From NCBI GenBank assembly GCA_021820645.1, contig JAKADJ010000005.1, positions 1 through 25,647 of the forward strand: a stretch of 25,647 bases of DNA, written 5' to 3'. The notes beneath the pieces were generated by a model. The model worked only from the letters and a program-made list of their open reading frames with translations, made no database searches and was not told the DNA's origin. Of this stretch, positions 14,415 to 22,920 are shown piece after piece; position 1 is the stretch's first letter, and every line of letters starts with the position of its first letter. A program made the position numbers and the translations under genes. Source of the stretch: Bacillota bacterium (GTDB lineage Bacteria > Bacillota_E > Sulfobacillia > Sulfobacillales > Sulfobacillaceae).

Positions 14415-15245
14415 ATGAACCACTTTGAAGCTTGGGGGCTTGCTGTCGTGGGAAAATCAGTAAGGTTGGTAGAATTCAATGACCAGCAGGCACTAGCGCT
14501 ATCCCCGGTGTTGCCCGAAGTGGTATCGAAAACCGCCGCCGAACGTGACGAGTGGGTGGTCATCGTCCGCCGTCAAAGTCCCTATGTCTTATTGGGCCCG
14601 AAGGATCAGCGGCTTCGCCACCTGTCCGACGCGGTCGCGTGGCTACAATCACTGGGATATCCGGTGTTCGTCCGGATCGGTGGCGGATCCGCCGTGCTTC
14701 TCGATGCGACCTGCCTAAGTTTTGGAGTGGCCCGTCCGTGCCGCGACTTGACGGTTTGGGAGAAAAACTTTCGTGAGCTCTCGGCAGGAACCATACGGGG
14801 TCTTCAGGGCCTCGGGATCCCGGCCGAATTCGGCCGGGCCGTAGGGTCCTATTGCGAAGGGCCATTCGATTTGGTCGCCAACGGCAAAAAGATTGCGGGC
14901 ATTGCGCAAGCCATTCGCCAAGGATTTTCCTTAGTTTCCGGCATGGTCTTAGTGCACCAAGATCCAATCCATACAACAGAGGTACTCCAAGAATTTTATG
15001 AGCGGGCTGGTTCTGATTTACGGCTCGATCCTCGGGCCGTGACCGCTATTAACCAGTTACCTGGCCAATCTGCGGTTACCCTGGATAGGGTTCAAAGGGC
15101 TTTGGTGTCCGGTCATCAAGAACTCTATGACTTACGTCCAGAGCCCTTAACCGCATCCGAATGGGCATTGGCTAAAAACTTATATCACGAGCGCCAACTT
15201 GGTGCTAAACAACTAGAGGAGGTACACGATGCAAGCCATTATTGA
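14415..15245 (+). CDS. LipL-like octanoyl/lipoyl transferase (BPL/LPL family)
   Basis: This protein of 276 residues belongs to the biotin/lipoate ligase fold. [14 protein letters not shown] (84-97) is the substrate-binding RxxGGG motif. [11 protein letters not shown] (156-166) carries the conserved lysine. The segment SYCEGPFDL places Cys147 where B. subtilis LipL has its acyl-accepting cysteine (about residue 150), so I favour GcvH-to-E2 octanoyl transfer over ATP-dependent lipoate ligation or LipM. There is only a poor ribosome binding site before the ATG. The last 17 nt overlap the cyclophilin gene. Confidence 0.78.
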   Translation: MNHFEAWGLAVVGKSVRLVEFNDQQALALSPVLPEVVSKTAAERDEWVVIVRRQSPYVLLGPKDQRLRHLSDAVAWLQSLGYPVFVRIGGGSAVLLDATCLSFGVARPCRDLTVWEKNFRELSAGTIRGLQGLGIPAEFGRAVGSYCEGPFDLVANGKKIAGIAQAIRQGFSLVSGMVLVHQDPIHTTEVLQEFYERAGSDLRLDPRAVTAINQLPGQSAVTLDRVQRALVSGHQELYDLRPEPLTASEWALAKNLYHERQLGAKQLEEVHDASHY

Positions 15246-15654
15246 GACTGAACAAGGCACGATGGTCGTAGAGCTATATCCCAACGAAGCCCCAGGTACC
15301 GTGGCCAACTTCGCCAAACTAGCCAACTCCGGATTTTACGATGGCCTCACTTTTCACCGAGTCATTCCCAATTTTGTTATTCAAGGTGGGGATCCTAAGG
15401 GCAATGGAACCGGAGGTCCCGGATACACCATCAAGTGTGAAACGGAGGGTAACCCACACAAGCACGAGCGCGGATCGTTATCCATGGCCCATGCCGGAAA
15501 GGATACGGGGGGAAGCCAATTCTTCATATGCCACAGTCCCCAAAAACACCTGGACGGTGTCCATACCGTGTTTGGTCGAGTCGTCGAAGGCCTTGAAGTG
15601 GTAGACGCCATTAAGCAAGGCAACCACATGACCAAAGTCACCATCCAAGAATAG
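15229..15654 (+). CDS. Cyclophilin-type peptidyl-prolyl cis-trans isomerase
   Basis: This small cytoplasmic cyclophilin of 141 residues catalyses cis-trans isomerisation of proline peptide bonds. The active-site segments are [15 protein letters not shown] (catalytic Arg), [19 protein letters not shown], and [15 protein letters not shown] near the end. No signal peptide is present. The length is normal for the short bacterial form. GAGGAGGT lies 5 nt before the ATG, inside the 3' end of the lipL-like gene, and the two genes overlap by 17 nt. A strong hairpin terminator follows. Confidence 0.93.
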   Translation: MQAIIETEQGTMVVELYPNEAPGTVANFAKLANSGFYDGLTFHRVIPNFVIQGGDPKGNGTGGPGYTIKCETEGNPHKHERGSLSMAHAGKDTGGSQFFICHSPQKHLDGVHTVFGRVVEGLEVVDAIKQGNHMTKVTIQE

Positions 15655-15673
15655 GCCGGCGTCATCGAATAGG

Positions 15674-15703
15674 AAGGGCAGCCCGAGGTGGGGCTGCCTT
15701 TCT
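15674..15703 (+). terminator. Intrinsic terminator after the cyclophilin gene
   Basis: AAGGGCAGCCC (15674-15684) pairs with GGGCTGCCTTT (15691-15701) with one G-U pair and a 6-nt loop, followed by TCTCGCTCC. It begins 20 nt after the cyclophilin stop. The U-tract is short (TTTCT). Confidence 0.75.
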
Positions 15704-15733
15704 CGCTCCTGTCTACGGGCGCGGCTAGACTTC

Positions 15734-15764
15734 TTGAAAATCCCCAAATATGGCGTGGTATACT
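15734..15764 (+). promoter_or_regulatory. Promoter for the ICMT-like gene (extended -10)
   Basis: TGGTATACT (TGn at 15756-15758 followed by TATACT at 15759-15764) has TTGAAA 19 bp upstream (15734-15739). The long spacer is offset by the extended -10. A start near 15771 would give a leader of about 120 nt before the ATG at 15890. Confidence 0.5.
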
Positions 15765-15889
15765 GACCCTGACCGGCGGTGTTCCACGCCAAATTCTGGC
15801 GGACCGATTGGTGGCAGCGATAGGGTCGCTCCCCATGCCTCATTCAGGGACTTACGGCCCGTTTGATAACAAATTCGGAGGATACCAAT

Positions 15890-16357
15890 ATGGTAGCTGA
15901 TCGCCCGGGCGTTATGGCTCCCCCACCCTTAATCTTTGCTCTGAGTATTGGGTTGGGGTTTCTCATGAACTGGGTATTCCCGATCCCGTTCGTTCCTATT
16001 AACCCGGTGGTGCGTAACGCCATTGGCTTTGGCTTCGTCTTGCTCGCGGTCTTCGTCGCTGGCTGGGGTCTAAGTGCCCTACATCGCGCAGGCACGCCTG
16101 TCGATCCGAATCGCCCGACCATGGCCATCGTCGAAACCGGACCGTACCGGTACACCCGAAACCCGTTGTACCTCTCGATGGTTATGGTGCAAATCGGTCT
16201 CGGCTTAATCTTCTCCACCTCATGGTTATGGATCATGCTGGTTCCCGTCATCATTGTTATGACGAAAGGAGTCATCATGCGTGAAGAACGGTACCTTCAA
16301 TCAAAATTCGGTGACCCCTATCGAGACTATAAACACCGGGTGCGTCGTTGGCTATGA
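15890..16357 (+). CDS. Isoprenylcysteine carboxyl methyltransferase-like membrane protein
   Basis: This integral membrane protein of 155 residues has about four hydrophobic segments. The family signature is near the C-terminal half: GPYRYTRNPLYLSMV followed by EERYLQSKFGDPYRDYKHRV, the SAM-binding pattern of ICMT and PEMT-like methyltransferases. Bacterial members methylate small molecules or lipids and mostly have unknown substrates. The frame is open from 15863, but the ATG at 15890 with GGAGG 7 nt upstream is clearly the start. It is monocistronic and faces the convergent uppP-like gene. Confidence 0.8.
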   Translation: MVADRPGVMAPPPLIFALSIGLGFLMNWVFPIPFVPINPVVRNAIGFGFVLLAVFVAGWGLSALHRAGTPVDPNRPTMAIVETGPYRYTRNPLYLSMVMVQIGLGLIFSTSWLWIMLVPVIIVMTKGVIMREERYLQSKFGDPYRDYKHRVRRWL

Positions 16358-16372
16358 AGCGCAATCGGGCGT

Positions 16373-17221
16373 TTAAAGACCCATCACGGCGGCAATCGCC
16401 ACCACGAGAGTGATACCGGCGATCACGTAAGTCACAGTTGATGTTCTGAGTTTTTTGGCTAGGTTAAGTACCACATTGATAGCCAGAAAAGATACTACGG
16501 CAGCTACGGCTACCATTAAGATCGTCGTACCAAGCCCAAATTGAGCTACAGCCGATTGACCACCGCTGCCAATCACCAGAGGAACCACCCCAGCGCCCAC
16601 TAACGCTAAGACATCCAACATAAAGGATAAACGAATAGATTCTTCCCCATTAAATCCCATCCACAGTAAAGGGGTAATGGTCATGCCACTGCGGCTAATG
16701 CCGGGCAACGCGGCGAGGCCTTGCATCGCGCCCGTTAAGACCGCTGCTCCTAGCGTCGGATCCTTAGGTGGGGCATCGAGAACCTGTGCTTGACTCATCA
16801 TTTTTTCCTTACGACGCATCAGCGTCCCGGTAAATAACAACAAGATCCCAATCACGATCATGGCGACCGACCCACCGATTGAGCTAAAAGTATGCCGCAC
16901 CGCGATGTAAATCGGGATCCCAATCACCCCGGTGGCCAAGGTGCCGACAAACAAAAATCGGAGCAGTTTGGCATAGGGTTCACTACTAAAGGGATGTCCT
17001 AAAGCCTTTAAGGTCTCCCAAACCTCACGACGGAAATAGGACACAGCAGCAAAAAATGACCCAAAGTTCGCGATTAGCCCCAGATCATAGGCATTTTGCA
17101 CCTTGATTCCGAGGATGGTGAAGTAGATCGTAATCATCGTTTTACTGCTAACCGGCAGCCATTCCACTATGCCTTGGATCAACCCCGCGAATAACGCCGG
17201 GACTAGATACGGATGTGACAC
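16373..17221 (-). CDS. uppP: Undecaprenyl-diphosphatase UppP/BacA family, variant
   Basis: This polytopic membrane protein of 282 residues removes a phosphate from undecaprenyl diphosphate to recycle the cell-wall lipid carrier and can confer bacitracin resistance. The (Q/E)xxxE motif is QGIVE (Gln16 to Glu20). LPVSS follows, and the second signature LPGISRSGMTI is intact. After LPVSS the usual SGH is replaced by KTM, so the histidine seen in the E. coli enzyme is missing. It starts with GTG at 17221 behind AAGGGGGA. Confidence 0.85.
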   Translation of the reverse strand: MSHPYLVPALFAGLIQGIVEWLPVSSKTMITIYFTILGIKVQNAYDLGLIANFGSFFAAVSYFRREVWETLKALGHPFSSEPYAKLLRFLFVGTLATGVIGIPIYIAVRHTFSSIGGSVAMIVIGILLLFTGTLMRRKEKMMSQAQVLDAPPKDPTLGAAVLTGAMQGLAALPGISRSGMTITPLLWMGFNGEESIRLSFMLDVLALVGAGVVPLVIGSGGQSAVAQFGLGTTILMVAVAAVVSFLAINVVLNLAKKLRTSTVTYVIAGITLVVAIAAVMGL

Positions 17222-17338
17222 GTTTTTAAAATCCCCCTTGTGCTTGAATCATCGAGCTTATCTTCATGAGTCTTTGCCCATTTTATCTTAAATAGTCCAC
17301 CACCGTCGACCGATCGTTAAACCGTTCCGGAGCCCACC

Positions 17339-17980
17339 TCATCCACCCGATGACTCCATGTTGTGCCCTAGCGATGGCGGTTTTGGTCCCCGCGGTAATC
17401 GCCATCGCAATCTTACCGACAAGAACCGTAACAAGAATACCGCAAGAATAACCCCATAGACTTGCCACGCCCGATGGGGATTCACCAATCCTAGACCTAC
17501 CGCCAATCCAGCTAAGAGAGCCCATGCGGCATAAATTTCATCACGTAATACCATTGGCTTTCTTTGCGCGAGGACGTCTCGCACAATCCCGCCTCCAATT
17601 CCGGTGATAGTCGCCGCCGCAACTATCGCGCCCAGCGGCGCATGTACATCCACCGCATAAAGAGCCCCTTCTACCGCGAACGTTGCCAACCCTACCGCGT
17701 CGAACACGAGGATCGGTGTCTTGCCATAGTGACTCCAAGTAATGGGCAGCACCATAGCCAGAATCATGGCAACCAGCGCCGCAACAAACGGTGCCCCCTG
17801 ATGCCAAATCTCCGCTACTGGAATCCCTACGATGAGGTTACGGATAATGCCTCCGCCAAACGCTGTAACCAAGCCTAGGACTAGCACTCCAAATACATCA
17901 TACTCCTGCTCCAGTCCAACCAAGGCCCCGCTTAAAGCGAATCCGACACTCCCTACCACGCTGAGAACCATTAAGATCAC
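17339..17980 (-). CDS. UPF0126/TRIC-family membrane protein
   Basis: This membrane protein of about 213 residues has two tandem UPF0126 repeats, each ending in a glycine-rich turn before an arginine: FGGGIIRNLIVG in the first and GIGGGIVRDVLA in the second. The family has seven membrane helices and includes prokaryotic TRIC cation channels; some members have been linked to glycine uptake. The substrate here is unknown. Possible starts are GTG 17989, GTG 17980 and ATG 17971. I chose 17980 because GAGGTG sits 6 nt before it. It is 21 bp downstream of the S9 peptidase gene on the same strand. Confidence 0.82.
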   Translation of the reverse strand: MILMVLSVVGSVGFALSGALVGLEQEYDVFGVLVLGLVTAFGGGIIRNLIVGIPVAEIWHQGAPFVAALVAMILAMVLPITWSHYGKTPILVFDAVGLATFAVEGALYAVDVHAPLGAIVAAATITGIGGGIVRDVLAQRKPMVLRDEIYAAWALLAGLAVGLGLVNPHRAWQVYGVILAVFLLRFLSVRLRWRLPRGPKPPSLGHNMESSGG

Positions 17981-18001
17981 TGAGGACACCTCGACGTTCT
18001 C

Positions 18002-19987
18002 TTATCCGTTGTCAACCGACAAGTATTTCCTCCACCACGCGGCATGGGTCTGCAGTCGATGAATCCTATTCAGGGGCTTTCCGCTACGACTCATCCCGTG
18101 GGATTCACCGGGATAGATAACCATGCGTACCTCTTGTCCCATGTATTTCAAGGCACTATAGAGCTGCTCTCCTTGCTCCACAGGGAGTCGCTGGTCGTCG
18201 GCTTGATGTTCAATTAAGAGCGGCGTACGGATCGCACTGGCATATTTCAGTGGCGACTGGTTCCAATACGGTTCTGGCTCTTCCCACCAGGGCTTGGTAC
18301 CATACTGGGGCACACGCAGCCATCCCATATCACTTGAGCCCATGGCGCTAAACCGGTTGACCACCGATCGCATCGTAATCGCAGCCCGGAAACGGTCGGT
18401 ATGCCCCAGCATCCAGTTCACCATGAATCCCCCGTAGCTGCCGCCTGCAACCCCTAAGCGCGTCGCATCCAGCTCCGGGAAACGTTCGAGAGCCTGATCC
18501 AGGACGGCGCTTAGATCCGCATAATCGCGGTCGCCCCAATTCCCGATTATGCATCCACAAAAGTCTTTCCCGTAGCCCACCGAACCCCTCGGGTTGGAAT
18601 ACACAACGGCGTAGCCTTGGCAGAGGAGCCAATGAAACTCCATCACATAACGCCATCCATACATCATCATCGGGCCACCATGAATCTCCAAAATCGTAGG
18701 CCAGGGCCCTTGGCCTTGGGGCCTTAGCACCCACGCCTGCACGCGAGTCCCATCATCGCTGGTCGCCCAAAATTCTTGCGCCGCGGGGATCTCACTGAAG
18801 TCCCACGGTACCGGCGTCCACTCGACCTGTATGTCAGCTGTGGGCTCGAATTTTTCGAATCCGCCGATTCCTGACGGGTGCACCGCATCCGCGATGCCTA
18901 CCATCCAATGTTGGCTGGACATGGCAAAACCATAGAGCATCAAGTCGCCCCGCGTCAGTGCACAAGGTGACTTGGCCTGGTTTAGGGGAAAAGCCCACAA
19001 ATGCACCGTGCCTTCTGACGAAACCAATCCGTAGATCGTCTGTTGATCGGGCGAAAAGATCGGCCGGGTAGGCCCAGAAACCGGAATATCAGTGACCGCA
19101 CTATCGCCTAGGGGACGATCCAATGAATGTGACAAGGGGATGCGAGTGGCCCCATCCCAATACCAAAGTTCGGTATTCCCATACCCCCAGTCATCGGGCT
19201 TACTGATCACGACCGCACAGCCCGAGTCGTTGCCGTTCCACCGATAGTCTTGTAGAATCCAATGCCAATCAGTGAGCCTTTGGTGCCGTCTGCCCTTCAG
19301 TTCGTATTGCCACAGATCCCGTTCTCCTGGATTGGTCAACGGGTCTTCAGGATTCGACCGCAGATAGTAGAGACGGCTGCCGTCTGAAGAAAACTGGGGA
19401 TTAGCATAGGATAGGGTGCCTCCGGATAACAATTCAACCTGTTCCGACGCAATATGTAGGAGCACTAATTGATCCGTATTCGGTCCGAAAAATCCCGCTC
19501 CATCTAATTTGTAAAACTGCCGATCGATGACCCTCACATCGGGCATTGGGGCTCGCCCCCGCTTTTTTTCGCCGGATTCCAAAGAAAATTCTAGGAGCCC
19601 ATGATCGACTGGGGCCACCAATGCGAGGACTAGGCTATTGGGATGCCACGTAAAGTCTTTCACCCCTCCCTTCAGATGCGTTACCTGACGTGCTTCTCCT
19701 CCGTCACTGGGCATCACCCAAACTTGGTGCGGGCCCTCGGCCCGGGCTGCGAGAAATCCCAACCATCGTCCGTCTGGGGATACCGCCGGATGGGCATCGC
19801 GAGGGCCTCTGGTGAAAGGACGACCTGCTTGCCACATCCCCTCATTCCAGTGCCATTGCACAATGGTTGCTGTCGCCCGGTTTTCTTCCGCATCGATCCC
19901 TGATTCGACCACAAAGGCCCGAGTTCCATCGGGATGAAGCGTAAAATCTCCCCAGGTCCGCATTCGTAAAAGGTCCTCTGGTTTCAT
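18002..19987 (-). CDS. S9 family prolyl oligopeptidase / acylaminoacyl-peptidase-like
   Basis: The enzyme has 661 residues. An N-terminal beta-propeller of about 390 residues with TolB/DPP-like repeats (HPAVSPDGRWLGFLAAR, FSSDGSRLYYLRS) is followed by an alpha/beta hydrolase domain. The triad is visible: Ser517 in GGSYGGFM, Asp598 in DDQRLP, and His630 in GESHGMS. The oxyanion region EIHGGP is also present. Such enzymes cleave short peptides, often after proline or from acylated N-termini. There is no signal peptide, so it is cytoplasmic. The ATG follows GGGGGTGG. It has its own promoter upstream. Confidence 0.92.
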   Translation of the reverse strand: MKPEDLLRMRTWGDFTLHPDGTRAFVVESGIDAEENRATATIVQWHWNEGMWQAGRPFTRGPRDAHPAVSPDGRWLGFLAARAEGPHQVWVMPSDGGEARQVTHLKGGVKDFTWHPNSLVLALVAPVDHGLLEFSLESGEKKRGRAPMPDVRVIDRQFYKLDGAGFFGPNTDQLVLLHIASEQVELLSGGTLSYANPQFSSDGSRLYYLRSNPEDPLTNPGERDLWQYELKGRRHQRLTDWHWILQDYRWNGNDSGCAVVISKPDDWGYGNTELWYWDGATRIPLSHSLDRPLGDSAVTDIPVSGPTRPIFSPDQQTIYGLVSSEGTVHLWAFPLNQAKSPCALTRGDLMLYGFAMSSQHWMVGIADAVHPSGIGGFEKFEPTADIQVEWTPVPWDFSEIPAAQEFWATSDDGTRVQAWVLRPQGQGPWPTILEIHGGPMMMYGWRYVMEFHWLLCQGYAVVYSNPRGSVGYGKDFCGCIIGNWGDRDYADLSAVLDQALERFPELDATRLGVAGGSYGGFMVNWMLGHTDRFRAAITMRSVVNRFSAMGSSDMGWLRVPQYGTKPWWEEPEPYWNQSPLKYASAIRTPLLIEHQADDQRLPVEQGEQLYSALKYMGQEVRMVIYPGESHGMSRSGKPLNRIHRLQTHAAWWRKYLSVDNG

Positions 19988-20007
19988 AGGCCACCCCCTG
20001 TTTTCTG

Positions 20008-20013
20008 ATTATA
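20008..20013 (-). promoter_or_regulatory. -10 box of the S9 peptidase promoter
   Basis: A perfect minus-strand TATAAT lies about 21 bp before the start codon, downstream of the operon terminator at 20046-20087. No good -35 box is found 17 bp further up. The short leader would hold little more than the ribosome binding site. Confidence 0.45.
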
Positions 20014-20045
20014 ACAACTTGGCCACCGGATGGAACACATCCAAT

Positions 20046-20087
20046 AAGAGGGGCTCGTTCGGCTCTCACGCCGACCGAACCCCTCTT
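20046..20087 (-). terminator. Long hairpin ending the molybdenum-hydroxylase operon
   Basis: Arms of 18 nt (20046-20063 and 20070-20087) pair at 16 positions around a 6-nt loop, beginning with AAGAGGGG/CCCCTCTT. It lies 31 bp beyond the stop of the catalytic-subunit gene and upstream of the S9 peptidase promoter. The U-tract is short on either strand. Confidence 0.7.
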
Positions 20088-20118
20088 CACCCAACCACTA
20101 AGCCATCGCCGCTCTGCT

Positions 20119-22434
20119 TTACGCGTTAACCCAGTCTAGCACATCGTTCGGTAGCACGGGTAGTTGACGTACCATCGCACCAAATGGTGCCAAGGCATCC
20201 GAGACCGCATTGACCAAAGCCGCTGGTGCCCCGATCAAGGAACCTTCCCCCATCCCCTTGATCCCCCCTTCTCCTTCAGATGGGGTCACTAGGTGTCGCG
20301 TTGTTATCCGCGGGACTTCGGTGGCTTCTGGCAATAGATAGTCCATTAAGGACGTCGTGACCAGCTGACCGTGTTCATCGTAGCGCAGGGACTCCAAAAA
20401 GGCGCTACCAATCCCTTGCGCCACTCCACCTTGGATCTGGCCTTCGACAATCATCGGATTGATAAGGCGTCCGCAATCGTTAACCACCACATAGTTGAGG
20501 ACCCGAATCAATCCCGATAGAACGTCTACCTCCACCTCGGCTATATGGGTCCCGTTCGAGAAGCTGACGGCACGCTTCGGTTGATACCGAGCCACCAGTT
20601 CGAGCCCAATAGGCAACCCTTCTGGAATCCTTTTGACGTGTGTATAGGCAACTTCCGCCAGCTCTTTGATGGTCATCGCACGATCCGGCACCCCAGCCAC
20701 CCACGCCTTGCCCGCTCCGAGTTCGATATCTTCTTCGCCGGCTTCAAGAAGATGCGCCGCCAATTTAACCAAACGGGCACGCATTTCCCGGCCAGCTACC
20801 AAAGCTGCTCCGCCGCCAATGGGGCCGGATCGACTGCCCCCAGTGCCTCCACCAAACGGCGCACTGTCGGTATCTCCGTGCAAAATCACGACATCCTCAA
20901 AGTTCACCCCGACCTGGTCCGCAATTAATTGGGCCATGGTGGTCTCGTGCCCTTGCCCAGTGGGTCCTAGTCCAAATGCCGCAGTAACCTTCCCGGTGGG
21001 CTCAATACGGATAAAGACTGACTCATACCCCACAGATCCGGCTTCAGACGAGGCCATCGCGGTAGGTTCCACAAAGACAGAGATCCCGATCCCCACATAC
21101 CGGCCCTCGTGCCGCAGTGTGTCTTGGCGCCGTCGAAATTCCTTGTAGTCGACAAGCTTCAATGCCTCTTCCATGGACTCCCCATACGACCCTTGGTCAT
21201 AGACCATGCCGGCCGAGTTGCGATACGGAAACTGATCGGGTCGAATCATGTTAATCCGTCGAATATCCGCGGGGTCTTTCCCTAATGCTCGAGCCACCCG
21301 GTCGATCAGACCCTCTTGCACAAACGACGCAATCGGCCCCCAAACTCCCCGATAGGCCCCGAGCGGTGTCTTGTTGGAATACGTACAATCGATGGTGGTC
21401 GCAATATAGGGAATGTCATAGGGTCCTGTTAATACCCGCGAAGCCAGCGACGTCTCGCCGACGGCACCGGAGAATGGATAGGCGGGATATGCGCCTCCAT
21501 CGGCCATTAAATGATCTCGAAAACCAACAATTTTCCCGTCGGAATTAAAAGCTACCTCCGCTTCGTGAATGTCGTCGCGCGCGTGCACGTCGGACAGCAA
21601 GGATTCGGTCCGGTCCGAGACCCACTTAACCGGCTTACGTAACTTTTGGGCCGCCGACACTACGATGATGTCCTCGGGATAGGTGTTAGCCTTCATGCCG
21701 AATCCTCCACCCACTTCGGGCACGATAACGCGTATCTGATTCTCGTCCCAGCCCAAGAGCTCGCACATGTCACTACGGACCCGATGCGGCGATTGGGTTG
21801 AAGCGTAAATAGTCATCCGTCCCGACGCCGGATCCAACATTGCTGCGGTGCACCGCGGCTCTAACGTCACGGCAGTTTGACGTGTGGTCCGAAACGTCTC
21901 CGAAAGATGATGTTCGGCTGCATTGAATGCCTCGTCAAATCCCTTCGAGGCATAGACCTTGTGAAAAAAGACGTTTTGGGCTTCAGGATGCACGCGGCGC
22001 GGTGATTCGGCAATCGCATCCACCATATCCAGGACTGGCGTTTTAGTCTCGTAGCGAATCGTTACCAGTTCTGCTGCATCTTCGGCAAGATATCGATTCT
22101 CCGCAATGATCGCCACGATTGGTTCACCCACATATCGCACTTCATCATGAGCCAATACAGGTTGACCGACCTCATACGTATCTCTTTGCCACAGCATCAC
22201 CGGGCAATCCTCAAATGTCCAGACCGCACGCACGCCAGGCGCGTGACGCGCCGCCTCCAAGTCCATGCTGAGGATTTTCGCGGCCGCGTGGGGCGAACGG
22301 ACAAACGCCACCTCAAGCATCCCCGGTACTTCAATGTCGTCGACGTAACGTGCTTGCCCCGTCAATAACCGAGGATCTTCCACCCGCTTGACCCGAGCGC
22401 CCATAAATTGAGGTCGCATGGCTTGTTCGGTCAT
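20119..22434 (-). CDS. Molybdopterin-binding subunit of a xanthine dehydrogenase/CO dehydrogenase-family hydroxylase (CoxL-like)
   Basis: The catalytic subunit has 771 residues. Family motifs are GGGFGMK for the pterin and GMGEGSLIGAPAA with the catalytic Glu730. At the position of the copper-binding cysteine of true CO dehydrogenase (AYRCSFR), the protein reads AYRGVWG (360-366), so CO oxidation is unlikely. It also differs from the AYRGAGR form. A hydroxylated organic or N-heterocyclic substrate is likely, but its identity is open. The frame extends to 22509, but the ATG at 22434 has AAGGAGGTG 5 nt before it and a 4-nt ATGA overlap with the 2Fe-2S gene. It is the last of five operon genes. 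Confidence 0.9.
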   Translation of the reverse strand: MTEQAMRPQFMGARVKRVEDPRLLTGQARYVDDIEVPGMLEVAFVRSPHAAAKILSMDLEAARHAPGVRAVWTFEDCPVMLWQRDTYEVGQPVLAHDEVRYVGEPIVAIIAENRYLAEDAAELVTIRYETKTPVLDMVDAIAESPRRVHPEAQNVFFHKVYASKGFDEAFNAAEHHLSETFRTTRQTAVTLEPRCTAAMLDPASGRMTIYASTQSPHRVRSDMCELLGWDENQIRVIVPEVGGGFGMKANTYPEDIIVVSAAQKLRKPVKWVSDRTESLLSDVHARDDIHEAEVAFNSDGKIVGFRDHLMADGGAYPAYPFSGAVGETSLASRVLTGPYDIPYIATTIDCTYSNKTPLGAYRGVWGPIASFVQEGLIDRVARALGKDPADIRRINMIRPDQFPYRNSAGMVYDQGSYGESMEEALKLVDYKEFRRRQDTLRHEGRYVGIGISVFVEPTAMASSEAGSVGYESVFIRIEPTGKVTAAFGLGPTGQGHETTMAQLIADQVGVNFEDVVILHGDTDSAPFGGGTGGSRSGPIGGGAALVAGREMRARLVKLAAHLLEAGEEDIELGAGKAWVAGVPDRAMTIKELAEVAYTHVKRIPEGLPIGLELVARYQPKRAVSFSNGTHIAEVEVDVLSGLIRVLNYVVVNDCGRLINPMIVEGQIQGGVAQGIGSAFLESLRYDEHGQLVTTSLMDYLLPEATEVPRITTRHLVTPSEGEGGIKGMGEGSLIGAPAALVNAVSDALAPFGAMVRQLPVLPNDVLDWVNA

Positions 22435-22919
22435 TCTTGCACCTCCTTGGATCCATTTGCTACTGCTAAGATGGCATCCACAATAAACTGATATCCCGTA
22501 CACCGACACACGTTACCGGATAGCGCTTCCCGAATGGCGTCCTCGGTGGGATGAGGTTCTTTTTTGAGCAGCGCTGTCGCCGTCAGCAGCATACCCGAGG
22601 TACAATATCCACACTGCAGGGCATGATGATCGCGAAACGATTCTTGGAGCGCTGTGAGATGCTGGGGATCGGTGCTTAATCCTTCCACCGTAGTGATATC
22701 GGCGCCTTCCGCCTGCACCGCGAAGACCAGACAACTGCGCTCGGGTTTACCGTCCACCAAAATGGTGCAGGCCCCACAGACCCCTTGTTCACATCCGACG
22801 TGAGTCCCAATTAAGCCGAGTTGATGGCGGATAACATCGGAAAGCAGCCAACGCGGCTCTACCTCTACGTCGTAGGATTCATGATTGATGGTCAAACGAA
22901 TCGGTGTTTTAGTCGCCAT
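22431..22919 (-). CDS. 2Fe-2S subunit of the molybdenum hydroxylase (CoxS-like)
   Basis: The small subunit has 162 residues and two iron-sulfur clusters. The plant-ferredoxin-type N-terminal cluster uses Cys43, Cys48, Cys51 and Cys63 (GCEQGVCGACT ... RSC). The C-terminal helical cluster uses Cys103, Cys106, Cys138 and Cys140 (CGYC ... CRCTGY). All eight ligands are present. It passes electrons from the molybdenum centre to the FAD subunit. It starts 1 bp after the FAD-subunit gene and overlaps the catalytic-subunit gene by 4 nt. Confidence 0.95.
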   Translation of the reverse strand: MATKTPIRLTINHESYDVEVEPRWLLSDVIRHQLGLIGTHVGCEQGVCGACTILVDGKPERSCLVFAVQAEGADITTVEGLSTDPQHLTALQESFRDHHALQCGYCTSGMLLTATALLKKEPHPTEDAIREALSGNVCRCTGYQFIVDAILAVANGSKEVQE

Positions 22920-22920
22920 C

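Noticed and set aside
14560..14976. Long minus-strand frame of 138 residues inside the lipL-like gene
   Set aside because: Arg/Pro/Gly-rich composition typical of an antisense shadow of a GC-rich gene; the plus-strand gene has clear family motifs.
20119..22434. Calling the hydroxylase a carbon monoxide dehydrogenase (coxL)
   Set aside because: The copper-binding cysteine motif AYRCSFR is replaced by AYRGVWG, so the coxMSL gene names would mislead.
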